From Coriobacteriia bacterium (lineage in GTDB: Bacteria; Actinomycetota; Coriobacteriia; Anaerosomatales; Anaerosomataceae): a stretch of 64,000 nt of DNA. Numbering within the stretch: position 1 is the first letter of the stretch; the number at the start of each line of letters is the position of its first letter. The notes below the pieces were generated by a model. It had not been told where the DNA came from. It did no database searches and worked only from the letters and a program-made list of their open reading frames with translations. Made by a program: the position numbers and the translations under genes. Location: assembly GCA_030652115.1 (NCBI GenBank), contig JAUSBK010000013.1, forward strand, positions 62,001-126,000, read 5' to 3'. Positions 27,115 to 36,205 of this stretch are shown here, piece after piece.

Positions 27115-28439
27115 TGACGCCGATGCTGCAGAACCTGAATGTGGACATCCATCACCTCACCCGCGTCGAGGGCCACGGCAACATCGTCGTGAACGTGAAG
27201 GACGGCACGATCGAGAAGTGCGAATGGCAGGTGCCCGAGGCGCCTCGCTTCTTCGAGGCGATGGTGCGCGGCCGTCACTACTCCGAGGTCGCGCGCATCA
27301 CGAGCCGCATCTGCGGCATCTGCGCTATCGGTCACACGCTCGCTTCCGTGAAGGCCACCGAGGCCGCACTCGGCATCGAGGTCACGCCGCAGACCAAGAA
27401 GCTGCGGACCATCCTCAAGCACGCCGAGAACTTCGACTCGCACATCCTGCACGTCTACATCCTCGTCGCGCCGGACCTGCTCGGCGTGCCTTCGGTGTTC
27501 CCGCTCGTGGCTACGCACGGCGAGGTCGTCGCGCGAGCGCTGCGTCTGAAGCGGCTTGCACACGAATGGGGCTCGCTCATCGGCGGACGCACCACGCACC
27601 CCACCACGGTCATTCCCGGTGGCTTTGCGAAGCTTCCGACGGTCCGCGAGCTTGCCGCGATGCGCGAGAAGCTGGTCGCTGCGGTGCCCGATCTTGTGGC
27701 AACGCTCGAGACCGTGCAGGCGCTCGCGCCGAACATCCCGGCGTTCGACCGGTCCACCGAGTACATGGCGGTCACGTCGGACGACGAGTACGGCCTCTAC
27801 GACGGCTACGTGCAGACGATCCTGGCCGACGGCGACCGCGCGCGCTACGAGGTGGCGGACTACCGGAGCGTCACCAACGAGTACATCGTGCCGCAGTCGA
27901 CCGCAAAGCACACGCGCAACCGCCTCGACAGCTACGCCGCCGGCGCGCTCGCGCGCTTCAACGTGAACTACGACCAGCTGCACCCGGAGGCCAAGAAGGC
28001 CGCCGAGGCGCTGGGGATCCAGCCCATCTGCACGAACCCGTACATGAACTCCGTGGCACAGGTGGTCGAAGTCGTGCACTCGGCGTATGAGGCGATCCGC
28101 CTGATGGACGAGATCATCGCCGAGGGCATCGTTGACGAAGAGCTTGTGCAGCCGACCAGGTTCGGCCGGGGCGCTGCGGCGGTGGAGGTGCCGCGCGGCA
28201 TCCTCTTCCACGAGTACGAGTACGATGCCGAGGGCATGTGCGTGAACGCCAACTGCATCATCCCGACGAACCAGAACCACGGCAACATCCAGCGCGACTT
28301 CGACCAGCTGGTGCCTCAGCTGCTTGCCGCAGAGACCTCGGAGGACGACATGGCACTCCGACTCTCGATGCTGGTGCGTGCGTATGATCCGTGCATCTCC
28401 TGCTCGACGCACTACCTGGACGTGGAGTTCCTCAGGTAG
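27114..28439 (+). CDS. hydA: [NiFe] hydrogenase large (alpha) subunit
   Basis: A 441-residue large subunit. The N-terminal nickel motif is RICGICAIGH (Cys67, Cys70) and the C-terminal motif is DPCISCSTH (Cys427, Cys430). All four metal ligands are Cys, so there is no selenocysteine. Eight residues follow His433 and would be removed by a maturation protease, which is encoded just downstream. In group 3b enzymes this subunit joins NAD(P)H oxidation to H2 formation or the reverse, and it can reduce polysulfide. The context of a fermenting anaerobe suggests disposal of electrons as H2. Confidence 0.96.
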   Translation: MTPMLQNLNVDIHHLTRVEGHGNIVVNVKDGTIEKCEWQVPEAPRFFEAMVRGRHYSEVARITSRICGICAIGHTLASVKATEAALGIEVTPQTKKLRTILKHAENFDSHILHVYILVAPDLLGVPSVFPLVATHGEVVARALRLKRLAHEWGSLIGGRTTHPTTVIPGGFAKLPTVRELAAMREKLVAAVPDLVATLETVQALAPNIPAFDRSTEYMAVTSDDEYGLYDGYVQTILADGDRARYEVADYRSVTNEYIVPQSTAKHTRNRLDSYAAGALARFNVNYDQLHPEAKKAAEALGIQPICTNPYMNSVAQVVEVVHSAYEAIRLMDEIIAEGIVDEELVQPTRFGRGAAAVEVPRGILFHEYEYDAEGMCVNANCIIPTNQNHGNIQRDFDQLVPQLLAAETSEDDMALRLSMLVRAYDPCISCSTHYLDVEFLR

Positions 28440-28461
28440 TCCGAAACGATGACGCACTCGA

Positions 28462-28492
28462 GCGCCCGCCCGCGTCGCATGTGGGCGGGCGC
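28462..28492 (+). terminator. Hairpin between hydA and its protease gene
   Basis: GCGCCCGCCC (28462-28471) pairs with GGGCGGGCGC (28483-28492) around 11 bases, ending 18 bases before the next ATG. Without a T run it may slow or attenuate transcription rather than end it, lowering protease relative to enzyme. Confidence 0.5.
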
Positions 28493-28510
28493 CTTCATCC
28501 GGAGGGCTTC

Positions 28511-28963
28511 ATGCAGTACCTCGTGGGCATCGGCAACTACAACGGCCTCGACGACTCGATCGGCCTTCGCATCGTCGAGGCGATCGCCGAGGCGGGGCTC
28601 GACCGGGGGTTCCAGGCCATCGAGCTTGGTGGCAATCTGCTCGACCTCCTGCACTATCTCGGCGAGGACACCGAGCGCGTTCTCATCGTGGACTCCGCCC
28701 GGATGGGCATGGCTCCGGGCGAGTACGCGCTCTTCCAGCCCGATCAGGTGGCCACGCGCAAAGGGTCGGCGGGTTTCAGCACGCACGAGGGTGACTTGCT
28801 GAAGGTGCTCGAACTCGGCACAGCGCTCGGAAAGCCACTGCCGCCCGTCACCATCCTGGGAATCGAGCCCGCGGAGATCGAGACGGGCTTCGGCCTCTCG
28901 GAGGCGCTCGCGGGTCGCATGGACGAGTACGTGGGGGCGGCGCTCGGCTTCTTCGCCGGGTGA
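28511..28963 (+). CDS. [NiFe] hydrogenase maturation endopeptidase
   Basis: A 150-residue protease of the HycI/HyaD family starting MQYLVGIGNYNGLDDSIG at the ATG at 28511, with GGAGG five bases upstream. The conserved motif GIGN...DDSIG contains one nickel-sensing acid (Asp15), and IELGGNLLDLL and VDSARMG supply the other family segments. It should cut HydA after His433 once nickel is inserted. The frame is open for 120 bases upstream, but that part crosses the hairpin and has no family sequence. It is the last gene of the hydrogenase operon. Confidence 0.9.
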   Translation: MQYLVGIGNYNGLDDSIGLRIVEAIAEAGLDRGFQAIELGGNLLDLLHYLGEDTERVLIVDSARMGMAPGEYALFQPDQVATRKGSAGFSTHEGDLLKVLELGTALGKPLPPVTILGIEPAEIETGFGLSEALAGRMDEYVGAALGFFAG

Positions 28964-29089
28964 TACCGCCGGCGTGCGCACACGCGGAAACACACCGTTC
29001 ATGCGCGAACTATAGATATTCCAAGCACGCGTGCGATAGAATGCCCTACCACCAGATAGCATCGGCTATCGACGACTAAGGGGGTAGGC

Positions 29090-30304
29090 ATGCTGCAAGA
29101 GCGGACACGCAAGGTCCTTGCGCTCGTGCTTGCTGCCGTCCTGACGTTCGGCCTGTTCGGTACCGCGGGCTGCAACCAGGACGACGGCGAGGACGACGGC
29201 GAGGACGCCACCGGCGAGGTCGAGGTCATCAAGATCGGCGTTCAGACCGCGCTCACGGGCCCGCTGCCGGACTACGGCGCCGCGGCCAAGAACGGTGTCG
29301 AGTTGGCTGTTGAGGAGTTCGGCACGTTCGAGATGGATGGCACGACCTACCAGGTCGAGCTCGTCATCCTCGACGACAAGGCCGAGCCCGCCGAGTCCGC
29401 CGTCGTCGCACAGACGATGGTCGACGAGGGCGTTGTCGGCGTCATCGGTTCGCTCACCACCGGCGCCACCCTCTCGGCGATCCCGATCTACGCCGAAAAC
29501 GGCATCCCGCAGATCAGCGGTTCGGTGACCGGCCCGAAGGCCAACGCCGAGAGTGTCGATACCTTCTACCGCACCTGCTGGAGTGACGCGATCCAGGGCG
29601 AGGCGCTCGCTGCATGGGCGATCGAGCTTGGCGCCAAGAAGGTCGTTCTCATGGACGACAACGGCGCGTACGCTGTGGGTCTGGCCGATGTGGCCGAAGC
29701 TGCACTGAAGGACGGCGGCGTTGAGACGCTGCGCCAGAACTGCCAGAGCGGCGACAAGGACCTCTCGGCCCAGGTCGCCAACGTCAAGGAGTTCGCTCCT
29801 GACGCCCTCATCTTCACCGGTTACCACCCCGAGGCTGGTCTGATGCGCAAGCAGATGATCGAGGCCGGTCTGGGCGACGTCATCTTCATGGGTGGCGACG
29901 GCATCAAGTCGGCCGAGTTCGTGGCCGAGGCCGGCGGCGCCGCGAACGCTGCGGGCTGCTACGCCACGTTCGGCGGCTTCCCCGAGGACCAGCAGCCGGG
30001 CTATGACGACTTTGCTGCGAAGTACGAGGAAGCATACGGCGAGGCTGTCGGCCCGTACGCGCAGAACAACTACGACGCGTTCGGTGCGCTCATCGCTGCC
30101 ATCAAGGCCGCCGGCTCCACCGACCCTGCGGACATCGTCGTTGCGCTCCAGGAGCTGGAGTACGAGGGTGTCACCGGCAAGTTCAGCTTCGCTGCCGAGG
30201 CTGACGGCGCCATTGCCAAGGGCGACATCGTGGTGGCCGGCCTCGAGCCGTCCAACGTGCCGCGGTATGTCGTTGAGGGCGAGGACTGGGTCGCCGTCAA
30301 GTAA
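29090..30304 (+). CDS. livJ: Branched-chain-type amino-acid ABC transporter, substrate-binding lipoprotein
   Basis: A 404-residue lipoprotein. The lipobox LFGTAGC is followed by an acidic linker (DDGEDDGED). The mature part is a periplasmic-binding type I fold: IKIGVQTALTGPLPDYGAAA, DDKAEPAESAVVAQ and GVIGSLTTGATLSAIPIY. These are Leu/Ile/Val-binding family features; the exact ligand is not readable and could include other amino acids. AAGGGGG precedes the ATG. A strong hairpin separates it from the permease genes, as often seen when the binding protein must be made in excess. Confidence 0.92.
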   Translation: MLQERTRKVLALVLAAVLTFGLFGTAGCNQDDGEDDGEDATGEVEVIKIGVQTALTGPLPDYGAAAKNGVELAVEEFGTFEMDGTTYQVELVILDDKAEPAESAVVAQTMVDEGVVGVIGSLTTGATLSAIPIYAENGIPQISGSVTGPKANAESVDTFYRTCWSDAIQGEALAAWAIELGAKKVVLMDDNGAYAVGLADVAEAALKDGGVETLRQNCQSGDKDLSAQVANVKEFAPDALIFTGYHPEAGLMRKQMIEAGLGDVIFMGGDGIKSAEFVAEAGGAANAAGCYATFGGFPEDQQPGYDDFAAKYEEAYGEAVGPYAQNNYDAFGALIAAIKAAGSTDPADIVVALQELEYEGVTGKFSFAAEADGAIAKGDIVVAGLEPSNVPRYVVEGEDWVAVK

Positions 30305-30333
30305 CTGCGGCTCGTCCAGTACGTGAGTTGATC

Positions 30334-30363
30334 GGGGGGCGCAGGAGCAATCCTGCGCTCCCC
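30334..30363 (+). terminator. Attenuator or terminator hairpin between livJ and livH
   Basis: GGGGGGCGCAGGA (30334-30346) pairs over 13 positions (one G-U) with TCCTGCGCTCCCC (30351-30363) around GCAA. It probably ends most livJ transcripts while letting some run into livHMGF. Confidence 0.75.
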
Positions 30364-30451
30364 GCGTGCGTCCCGGCGACAGATGGTGCAGAATGCACGG
30401 AAGCATCTGCGCGCCACTCCGCCGACAAGGCAGTCCCGCGAGGAGCAACAG

Positions 30452-31672
30452 TTGAGTCTGGACCACATCGTCAGCGTCACCATCGGCGGCCTGACCGTGG
30501 GCATGATCTACGCCCTCATCGCGCTCGGGTACACGATGGTCTACGGCGTGCTGAAGTTCATCAACTTCGCGCACGGCGAGGTCTTCACGATCGGCGGCTA
30601 CGTGGCGGCGTTCACCCTGCTCTACCTGGGCGTGAGTGACGAAATGTCGCCGCTTGTGCTCGCCGGCTGCATCGCGCTCGCACTTGTCGCAGCCGTGCTC
30701 GTGCCGATGATCATCGGCTTCCTGATCGAGCGCATCGCCTATCGGCCGCTCCGGGGCCGCTCGCGCATCATCCCACTGCTCTCGGCCATCGGCGTCTCGA
30801 TCGTGATGCAGCAGCTCATCATCCTCGTGTTCGGTCCCACGCCGGTCACGATGCCGACGCTCGCGATCGGTTCGGCCGCGTTCGACATCTTCGGCATCCG
30901 CATCCGCGTGCTCGCAATCGTGATCATCACGGTCTCGGCGCTGCTCATGCTGGCGCTCACGTACCTCGTGAAGTCGACCCGCATCGGCAAGGCGATGCGC
31001 GCGACCTCGCAGGATATGGAAGCCGCTGAGATGATGGGCATCGACACCAACAAGACGATCGCGTTCACGTTCATCGTGGGCTCGGCGCTCGCCGGTGTCG
31101 GTGGCCTGCTCGTGGTGATGTACTACGGCTCGCTCAAGTACGACGCCGGTTTCCTGTACGGCCTGAAGGCGTTCACTTCGGCGGTGCTCGGCGGTATCGG
31201 CAACATCCCCGGCGCCGTGGTGGGTGCGCTCGTGCTCGGCATGACCGAGACGTACGGCGTGAGCCTCGACCTCGGCTTCCTTGCGTGGTTCCTGGTGGCC
31301 GGGCTCGTCCTCGGACTGTACGTGCAGATGGTGCGCGTCCCGCGCCGTCGCCTGCAGCACATCGCCGACGATCGCCGCACGCCGGCCTACGAGCGCAGCA
31401 TCAACAACGTCTACCGTCTCACTCCGTACTACGGCGTGAAGACGCTGCTGTCCAAGCGCAAGGACGCGCTGCTGTGGGTGTCGGCGGCGCATGCGATGCG
31501 GCTGATGTTCGGCAACATCTTCCTCGCGGTGTCCGCGGCGGTGATGTTTGCGAACGCAACGTACCGCATCGACACGCGCTGGCAGCCGGTCATCGCGTTC
31601 GTGGTGCTCATGGTGATTCTCATGTTCCGGCCGTCGGGCATTCTCGGCGAAGCCATCACGGAGAAGGTGTAG
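30452..31672 (+). CDS. livH: Branched-chain-type amino-acid ABC transporter permease with an extra C-terminal block
   Basis: A 406-residue membrane permease, about 100 residues longer than ordinary LivH. Residues 1-270 are a standard LivH core (GLTVGMIYALIALGYTMVYG at 13-32, GGIGNIPGAVVGALVLG at 247-263). The usual ending FRPSGILGE lies at 392-400. Between them, about residues 280-376 hold two extra hydrophobic segments and a basic cytosolic stretch (VPRRRLQHIADDRR near 296-309, LLSKRKDALLW near 332-342). I set the TTG at 30452 as start because GAGGAG lies nine bases before it. It partners with LivM in the membrane channel. Confidence 0.88.
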   Translation: MSLDHIVSVTIGGLTVGMIYALIALGYTMVYGVLKFINFAHGEVFTIGGYVAAFTLLYLGVSDEMSPLVLAGCIALALVAAVLVPMIIGFLIERIAYRPLRGRSRIIPLLSAIGVSIVMQQLIILVFGPTPVTMPTLAIGSAAFDIFGIRIRVLAIVIITVSALLMLALTYLVKSTRIGKAMRATSQDMEAAEMMGIDTNKTIAFTFIVGSALAGVGGLLVVMYYGSLKYDAGFLYGLKAFTSAVLGGIGNIPGAVVGALVLGMTETYGVSLDLGFLAWFLVAGLVLGLYVQMVRVPRRRLQHIADDRRTPAYERSINNVYRLTPYYGVKTLLSKRKDALLWVSAAHAMRLMFGNIFLAVSAAVMFANATYRIDTRWQPVIAFVVLMVILMFRPSGILGEAITEKV

Positions 31673-31675
31673 CCG

Positions 31676-32812
31676 ATGAATCAGATCACCGGTCGCATCT
31701 CCTCGCTTCTCGCCAGCGTGCCGCGCGGCGTGTACGTGGCGCTCGGCATCGTGCTCGCAGCCGGGTTCCCGCTGCTCAATCTCATCGGCGTGGTCGAGAC
31801 GGCGTGGCTGCGCGTGGGCGTGTTGGCACTGCTGTTCGTGATGCTGTCACTCGGACTCAACATCGTCATGGGCGAGACGGGCCTGCTGAACCTTGGCTAC
31901 ATCGCGTTCTTCGCGTTCGGCGCGTACGCGACTGCGCTGCTGTCCTCGCCGAAGTTCGAGATCCAGTGGCCGTTTCTGGCGGTGCTCGCGGTGAGCACGC
32001 TCATCGCGATGGCAGCGGGCTTTGTGATCGGCCTGCCGACGCTCAGGTTGCGCGGCGACTACCTCGCCATCGTCACGCTCGCCTTCGGCGAGATCGTGCG
32101 CCTCACGATCATCAACCTGCAGGACCTCACAAACGGCCCGAACGGCATCACCGGCATCTACTCGCCGATGCTTGCGAGCGAGAAGGTCGTTGAGGGGCTC
32201 GGCGACACTGGGTGGGCGGCGTGGCTCACGATCAACAAGCCGATCGAGTACTACTACCTGGTGCTCGTGTGCGTGATCGCCGTGGCGATTCTACTCTCGA
32301 ACCTCAAGAACTCGCGGATCGGTCGCGCGTGGAATGCGCTTCGCGAGGACGAGCTCGCTGCCATCTCATCGGGTATCACCGCCTCGCGGGCGAAGATGCT
32401 CTCGGTGGTGCTCTCGGCAGGCATCGCGGGCTTCGCAGGCTCGCTCTACGCCTACTACTCCAACGTCATCAGCCCCGAATCGTTCACGTTCATGCAGTCC
32501 GTGATCGTGGTCTGCATGGTCGTGCTCGGCGGTATGGGCTCGATTCCCGGCGTGATCCTCGGCGCCATCGTGCTGCAGGCGCTGCCGCAGCTCATCCGCG
32601 AGGCCGCGGGTGCGGCACGCAGCGACTTCGAGGTCTACCGGATGCTCATCTTCGGCGTGCTCATCGTCGTGATGGTCATCTTCCGTCCCGAGGGCCTGCT
32701 GCCCGACAAGCTGTGGCGACGCGAGTCGCACGAGGTGGATCCGCGCGAGCTGGAGAAGACCCGTCAGAGCCTCTTCGATCTTGAAGAGGGCGAGAAGGAC
32801 CTGGAGGTGTAG
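31676..32812 (+). CDS. livM: Branched-chain-type amino-acid ABC transporter permease LivM
   Basis: A 378-residue permease with about ten hydrophobic segments and the LivM signatures NIVMGETGLLNLGYIAFF, GLPTLRLRGDYLAIVTLAFG and VVLGGMGSIPGVILGA. The EAA-type loop that docks the ATPase is near NALREDELAAISSGI. The C-terminus is a charged cytosolic tail (EKTRQSLFDLEEGEKDLEV). It begins three bases after the livH stop and ends two bases before livG, so it belongs to the same operon. Confidence 0.95.
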   Translation: MNQITGRISSLLASVPRGVYVALGIVLAAGFPLLNLIGVVETAWLRVGVLALLFVMLSLGLNIVMGETGLLNLGYIAFFAFGAYATALLSSPKFEIQWPFLAVLAVSTLIAMAAGFVIGLPTLRLRGDYLAIVTLAFGEIVRLTIINLQDLTNGPNGITGIYSPMLASEKVVEGLGDTGWAAWLTINKPIEYYYLVLVCVIAVAILLSNLKNSRIGRAWNALREDELAAISSGITASRAKMLSVVLSAGIAGFAGSLYAYYSNVISPESFTFMQSVIVVCMVVLGGMGSIPGVILGAIVLQALPQLIREAAGAARSDFEVYRMLIFGVLIVVMVIFRPEGLLPDKLWRRESHEVDPRELEKTRQSLFDLEEGEKDLEV

Positions 32813-32814
32813 CC

Positions 32815-33603
32815 GTGGGCGCGATACTCGAACTGCAGGGCGTGTCCATGAGCTTCGGCGGTCTCAAGGCCGTGGACAATCTCTCATTCACCATCAACGA
32901 GAACGAGATCGTCTCGATCATCGGGCCGAACGGCTCGGGCAAGACGACCACGTTCAACGTGATCAGCGGTCTGTACGAGCCGGATAGCGGCGAGATCCTT
33001 CTCAAGGGGGAGAGCGTTGCCGGTCTGCGCCCCGATCAGGTGCACGACAAAGGTATCTCGCGCACGTTCCAGTCGCTGCGCCTGTTCTCGAACATGAGCG
33101 TGCTCGACAACGTGCTCGTGGGCATGCACTCGGTCACCGACGCGGGACTCGTCTCCTCGATGCTGCGCCTGCCGAAGGTCCGCCGCGAGGAGAAGGCGAT
33201 GCGCGAGCGCGCCCGGGAGATCCTCGAGATGTTCCCGGGCCGGTTCTCCGGTCCGCGGCAGCAGCAGCCTGCGTTCTCGCTCTCCTACGCCAACCGCCGT
33301 CGCCTCGAGATCGCCCGCGCACTCGCCTCGGACCCCACGCTGCTCATGCTCGACGAGCCGGTGGCCGGCATGAACCCGATGGAGTCCCACGAGGTCATGG
33401 AACAGATCAAGGTCCTGCGCGACAAGGGCTACACCATCATCATGATCGAGCACGACATGCACGTGGTCGAGGGTGTGTCCGACCGCGTGATCGCGATGGA
33501 CCACGGCGTGATGATCGCCGAGGGCACGTACCACGAAGTCGCCAACGATCCGCAGGTTGTGGAGGCCTATCTTGGCAAGCGAGCAGCAGAAGCCACTGCT
33601 TGA
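32815..33603 (+). CDS. livG: Branched-chain-type amino-acid ABC transporter ATPase LivG
   Basis: A 262-residue ABC ATPase. Walker A is GPNGSGKTT, the signature region reads FSLSYANRRRLEIARAL, in which LSYANRR takes the place of LSGGQ as is usual for LivG, and Walker B is LLMLDEPVAGMN. The H-loop follows in IIMIEHDM. The start is GTG at 32815. Its 3' end overlaps the start of livF by 32 bases. It hydrolyses ATP on the cytoplasmic face together with LivF. Confidence 0.95.
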   Translation: MGAILELQGVSMSFGGLKAVDNLSFTINENEIVSIIGPNGSGKTTTFNVISGLYEPDSGEILLKGESVAGLRPDQVHDKGISRTFQSLRLFSNMSVLDNVLVGMHSVTDAGLVSSMLRLPKVRREEKAMRERAREILEMFPGRFSGPRQQQPAFSLSYANRRRLEIARALASDPTLLMLDEPVAGMNPMESHEVMEQIKVLRDKGYTIIMIEHDMHVVEGVSDRVIAMDHGVMIAEGTYHEVANDPQVVEAYLGKRAAEATA

Positions 33604-34300
33604 GTTCCGGGGCGTCGAGACCTACTACGGGCGCATCCAGATCCTCAAGGGCGTCAACTACGTCGTCCACCCGGGCGAGATCGTCTGCCTGCTGGGCGGT
33701 AACGCGTCGGGCAAGTCCACGACGATGAAGACCATCCTGGGCATCGTGAAGCCCGCCAAGGGCGAGGTGCTCTGGGAGGGCGAGGTCATCAACAACCTGC
33801 GCACGGCAGAGCGCATCAAGCGCGGCGTGGCCACCGTGCCGGAGAACCGCCGCCTCTTCCCGCACCTCACCGTGCTCGAGAACCTTGAGATGGGCGCCTA
33901 CACGCGCACCGATACTGCCGAGATAGCGGCCGACCTCGAGCGCGTCTACCAGTTCTTCCCGAAGCTCGCCGAGCGTCGCAAGCAGCGCGCCGGCACGCTC
34001 TCTGGAGGCGAGCAGCAGATGGTGGCATTCGGCCGGGCGCTCATGAGCCGCCCCAAGCTCATCTGCATGGACGAGCCCTCCATGGGTCTGTCACCCGCGC
34101 TCGTGGACCAGAACTTCGACCTCATCCAGCAGGTGAACGAGCAGGGCGTGGCTGTCTTCGTGGTGGAGCAGAATGCCACCGCCGCGCTTTCGATCGCGCA
34201 CCGCGGCTACGTGTTGCAGGGCGGGAGTGTCGTCATCGAGGGCACTGCCGCCGAGCTGCTGGAGAACCCCGAGCTCAAGCGCGCGTACCTCGGCGCGTAG
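33572..34300 (+). CDS. livF: Branched-chain-type amino-acid ABC transporter ATPase LivF
   Basis: A 242-residue ABC ATPase. Walker A is GGNASGKST (Ala-Ser in place of the more common Gly-Ala), the signature is LSGGEQQM, and Walker B is LICMDEPSMGLSP; VFVVEQNA carries a Gln where many ABC proteins have the H-loop His, as is usual for LivF. I prefer the TTG at 33572 with GGAGG six bases upstream; a GTG at 33557 in the same frame is possible. It completes the livJHMGF set. Confidence 0.93.
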   Translation: MASEQQKPLLEFRGVETYYGRIQILKGVNYVVHPGEIVCLLGGNASGKSTTMKTILGIVKPAKGEVLWEGEVINNLRTAERIKRGVATVPENRRLFPHLTVLENLEMGAYTRTDTAEIAADLERVYQFFPKLAERRKQRAGTLSGGEQQMVAFGRALMSRPKLICMDEPSMGLSPALVDQNFDLIQQVNEQGVAVFVVEQNATAALSIAHRGYVLQGGSVVIEGTAAELLENPELKRAYLGA

Positions 34301-34406
34301 CGCGTCTGTCGGACGCCCGGGCCCGCTCGCTCGCAGCCCCTCCCGCACGCCCTGTCCCAGGGAGTACCATCAGTGCAGATGGATCGCCTGAAGGAGGAGC
34401 GTCGCC

Positions 34407-35489
34407 ATGTCGCGCAGTCGCCTGTTCGCCGCATTTCTCGTACTTGCGCTGTTGCTGGCCGGGGTCGGCTGTGACGGCGAAGGAGGCGAGGGGGGCGGCA
34501 CCGAATCAACTTCGGCAGACGAGCTCCCTGACGGGTTCGTGGTCGATGAGGAGAGCGCCGTCGAGCTCGCGGTGACCGGCGACGGCGGCGGCGTGGGCGT
34601 GGCGACCGGGGATGCCTACGCGGCGGTCTACGTGCCGCCGGGCGCCGCCGAAGACGGGGCAACCTGGCAGGTCACCCCTCTCGCTGAGGCGCCGGAAGGC
34701 GTTCAGTACCCCCTCTGCCCGGGCGTGTATGTGGACACTCAAGGTGAGGACCCCACCGACTGGTGCTCCATCGGCTTCTCGCTTCCGGGCGAGGCATCCC
34801 CGAACGCGACCATCGTGAAGCTTGCCGACGACGGCACGGTGGCCGAGGTGGTCGCTACCACCCGCATGGACTACGGCGGACGCACCTTCCTCACCGCCTA
34901 CGTGCAGGGCTTCTCCCCCTACACCACGTCCGAGGAGGATCAGGCGGCCAGAGATGCCGCATGGGTCGAACAGGCGCAGATGAAGGGACAGACGCCCGAC
35001 TGGACCATCAAGGTCATCGGGAGCGAGACGCAGAGCGTGCAGGGATGGGAATTCATCTACGATCTCGACATCTTCGCCTCCGGCGGTGGCGTGGGCATGG
35101 GCGGGCCGTACAAGGGAACGTGCCTGCTCTCTATGACGGGGAAGTACTCCGAGGATCTTGGCATCGTCCAGAGCCTGGGGGACATCTCCGGCGGCGTTCG
35201 TGATGAAAGCTTCGAGTTCTCCGTCGTTGATTTTGAGCTTGTCAATTTGCTCACGGGGGAGACCGGAGGCGAGCCCACGATATGCAGTTCCGGCTACATC
35301 AGCGGTGAGGGGTTCGGCAACCTCAACATCTCCGCCACTGCACCTGACGTCCAGGGTGAGTATCATTCCGGCCCCGTCTCGGGTGGTGAGCCCGTTCGCT
35401 TCCAGATGCGCATCACCGGCGAGGACGTGCAGGTCGAGATCGAGAACGTCGGCATCTTCCCGGGCAAGATCCTGCGCACGGCTCGGTAG
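34407..35489 (+). CDS. Hypothetical lipoprotein
   Basis: A 360-residue lipoprotein with lipobox LLLAGVGC and a Gly/Glu-rich linker. The first part (VYVPPGAAEDGATWQVTPL) resembles ZU5-like or surface beta-sandwich domains, but I cannot assign it firmly. The second half is beta-rich with four or more Cys (for example GTCLLSMTG, ICSSGYISGEG). AAGGAGGAG lies before the ATG. It starts 106 bases after livF and is followed nine bases later by a membrane-protein gene, so those two may form a unit. Confidence 0.75.
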   Translation: MSRSRLFAAFLVLALLLAGVGCDGEGGEGGGTESTSADELPDGFVVDEESAVELAVTGDGGGVGVATGDAYAAVYVPPGAAEDGATWQVTPLAEAPEGVQYPLCPGVYVDTQGEDPTDWCSIGFSLPGEASPNATIVKLADDGTVAEVVATTRMDYGGRTFLTAYVQGFSPYTTSEEDQAARDAAWVEQAQMKGQTPDWTIKVIGSETQSVQGWEFIYDLDIFASGGGVGMGGPYKGTCLLSMTGKYSEDLGIVQSLGDISGGVRDESFEFSVVDFELVNLLTGETGGEPTICSSGYISGEGFGNLNISATAPDVQGEYHSGPVSGGEPVRFQMRITGEDVQVEIENVGIFPGKILRTAR

Positions 35490-35497
35490 GAGGCGTC

Positions 35498-36133
35498 ATG
35501 CTCGCAGCGGCCATCGCCGCACTCATCGGCTCGGCAGCTGTGGCGTACCTGGTCGGCTACACACTCGCTGCTCCGCGCGACGCCTTCATGCGGAAGAAGC
35601 GCGGCACGCTCCTGCTCGTCGTGCTCGCTCTGACCTTCATCCCGTTACCGCCGCAGCTACCCGCGCTCGGCGAGGCCGCAGGGCCTCTGAGCAGCGTGGC
35701 GGGCAGCCTGGGCTCTGCCCTCGCGTGGCCCGAGGCGCTCGGGAAGGGCGTCTACATGGCGCTTTGGATGATCACGACGCTTCTCGGGCTCCTGGTGGGC
35801 ATCCGCATCTGGCAGCTAGGCACGGCCGACTGGCGCAGCGGAGCGGGACGCGCGGTCGACTCGTCGGCTGCGAGCAGGGTCATCGGACTCGTGCCGCTTG
35901 CCGACTGTATCGAAGACGCGCTCGATGTGGTGAAGCGCGTGGGCCTGACCGAGCGCGAGGTGCCGCGCGTTGCCGAGGCGATGCGCGCCGCAGGGAGGCG
36001 GTTCGCCGACAGCCTGCCGCCATCCGACAGCGAGGTGTACCGCCTGGTCTCGGCCCACGTGGCCCCGTCGATCGCGGGCGCAATCACGGGTCTTGTTCTC
36101 GAGGGAGCCGGCAGGCGGATCACTCGCGGCTGA
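35498..36133 (+). CDS. Hypothetical membrane protein
   Basis: A 211-residue protein with three hydrophobic stretches: residues about 2-26, 38-55 and 85-108. A soluble, slightly basic C-terminal domain of about 100 residues follows (from WQLGTADWRSGAGRAVD). No family is recognised and no catalytic motif is seen. AGGAGG precedes the ATG, nine bases after the lipoprotein gene. It may act with that lipoprotein, but nothing in the sequence proves it. Confidence 0.65.
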   Translation: MLAAAIAALIGSAAVAYLVGYTLAAPRDAFMRKKRGTLLLVVLALTFIPLPPQLPALGEAAGPLSSVAGSLGSALAWPEALGKGVYMALWMITTLLGLLVGIRIWQLGTADWRSGAGRAVDSSAASRVIGLVPLADCIEDALDVVKRVGLTEREVPRVAEAMRAAGRRFADSLPPSDSEVYRLVSAHVAPSIAGAITGLVLEGAGRRITRG

Positions 36134-36205
36134 TGTGTTGCCGGTGTCGATGCGGTCCAAGGCGGGAACGTTCTCCCGTAGTGACGTGCATGGGGGGAGG
36201 CCACG

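Noticed and set aside
29066-31492. An 808-codon minus-strand open frame.
   Set aside because: It is antisense to livJ and livH and consists mostly of charged residues and His without any domain.
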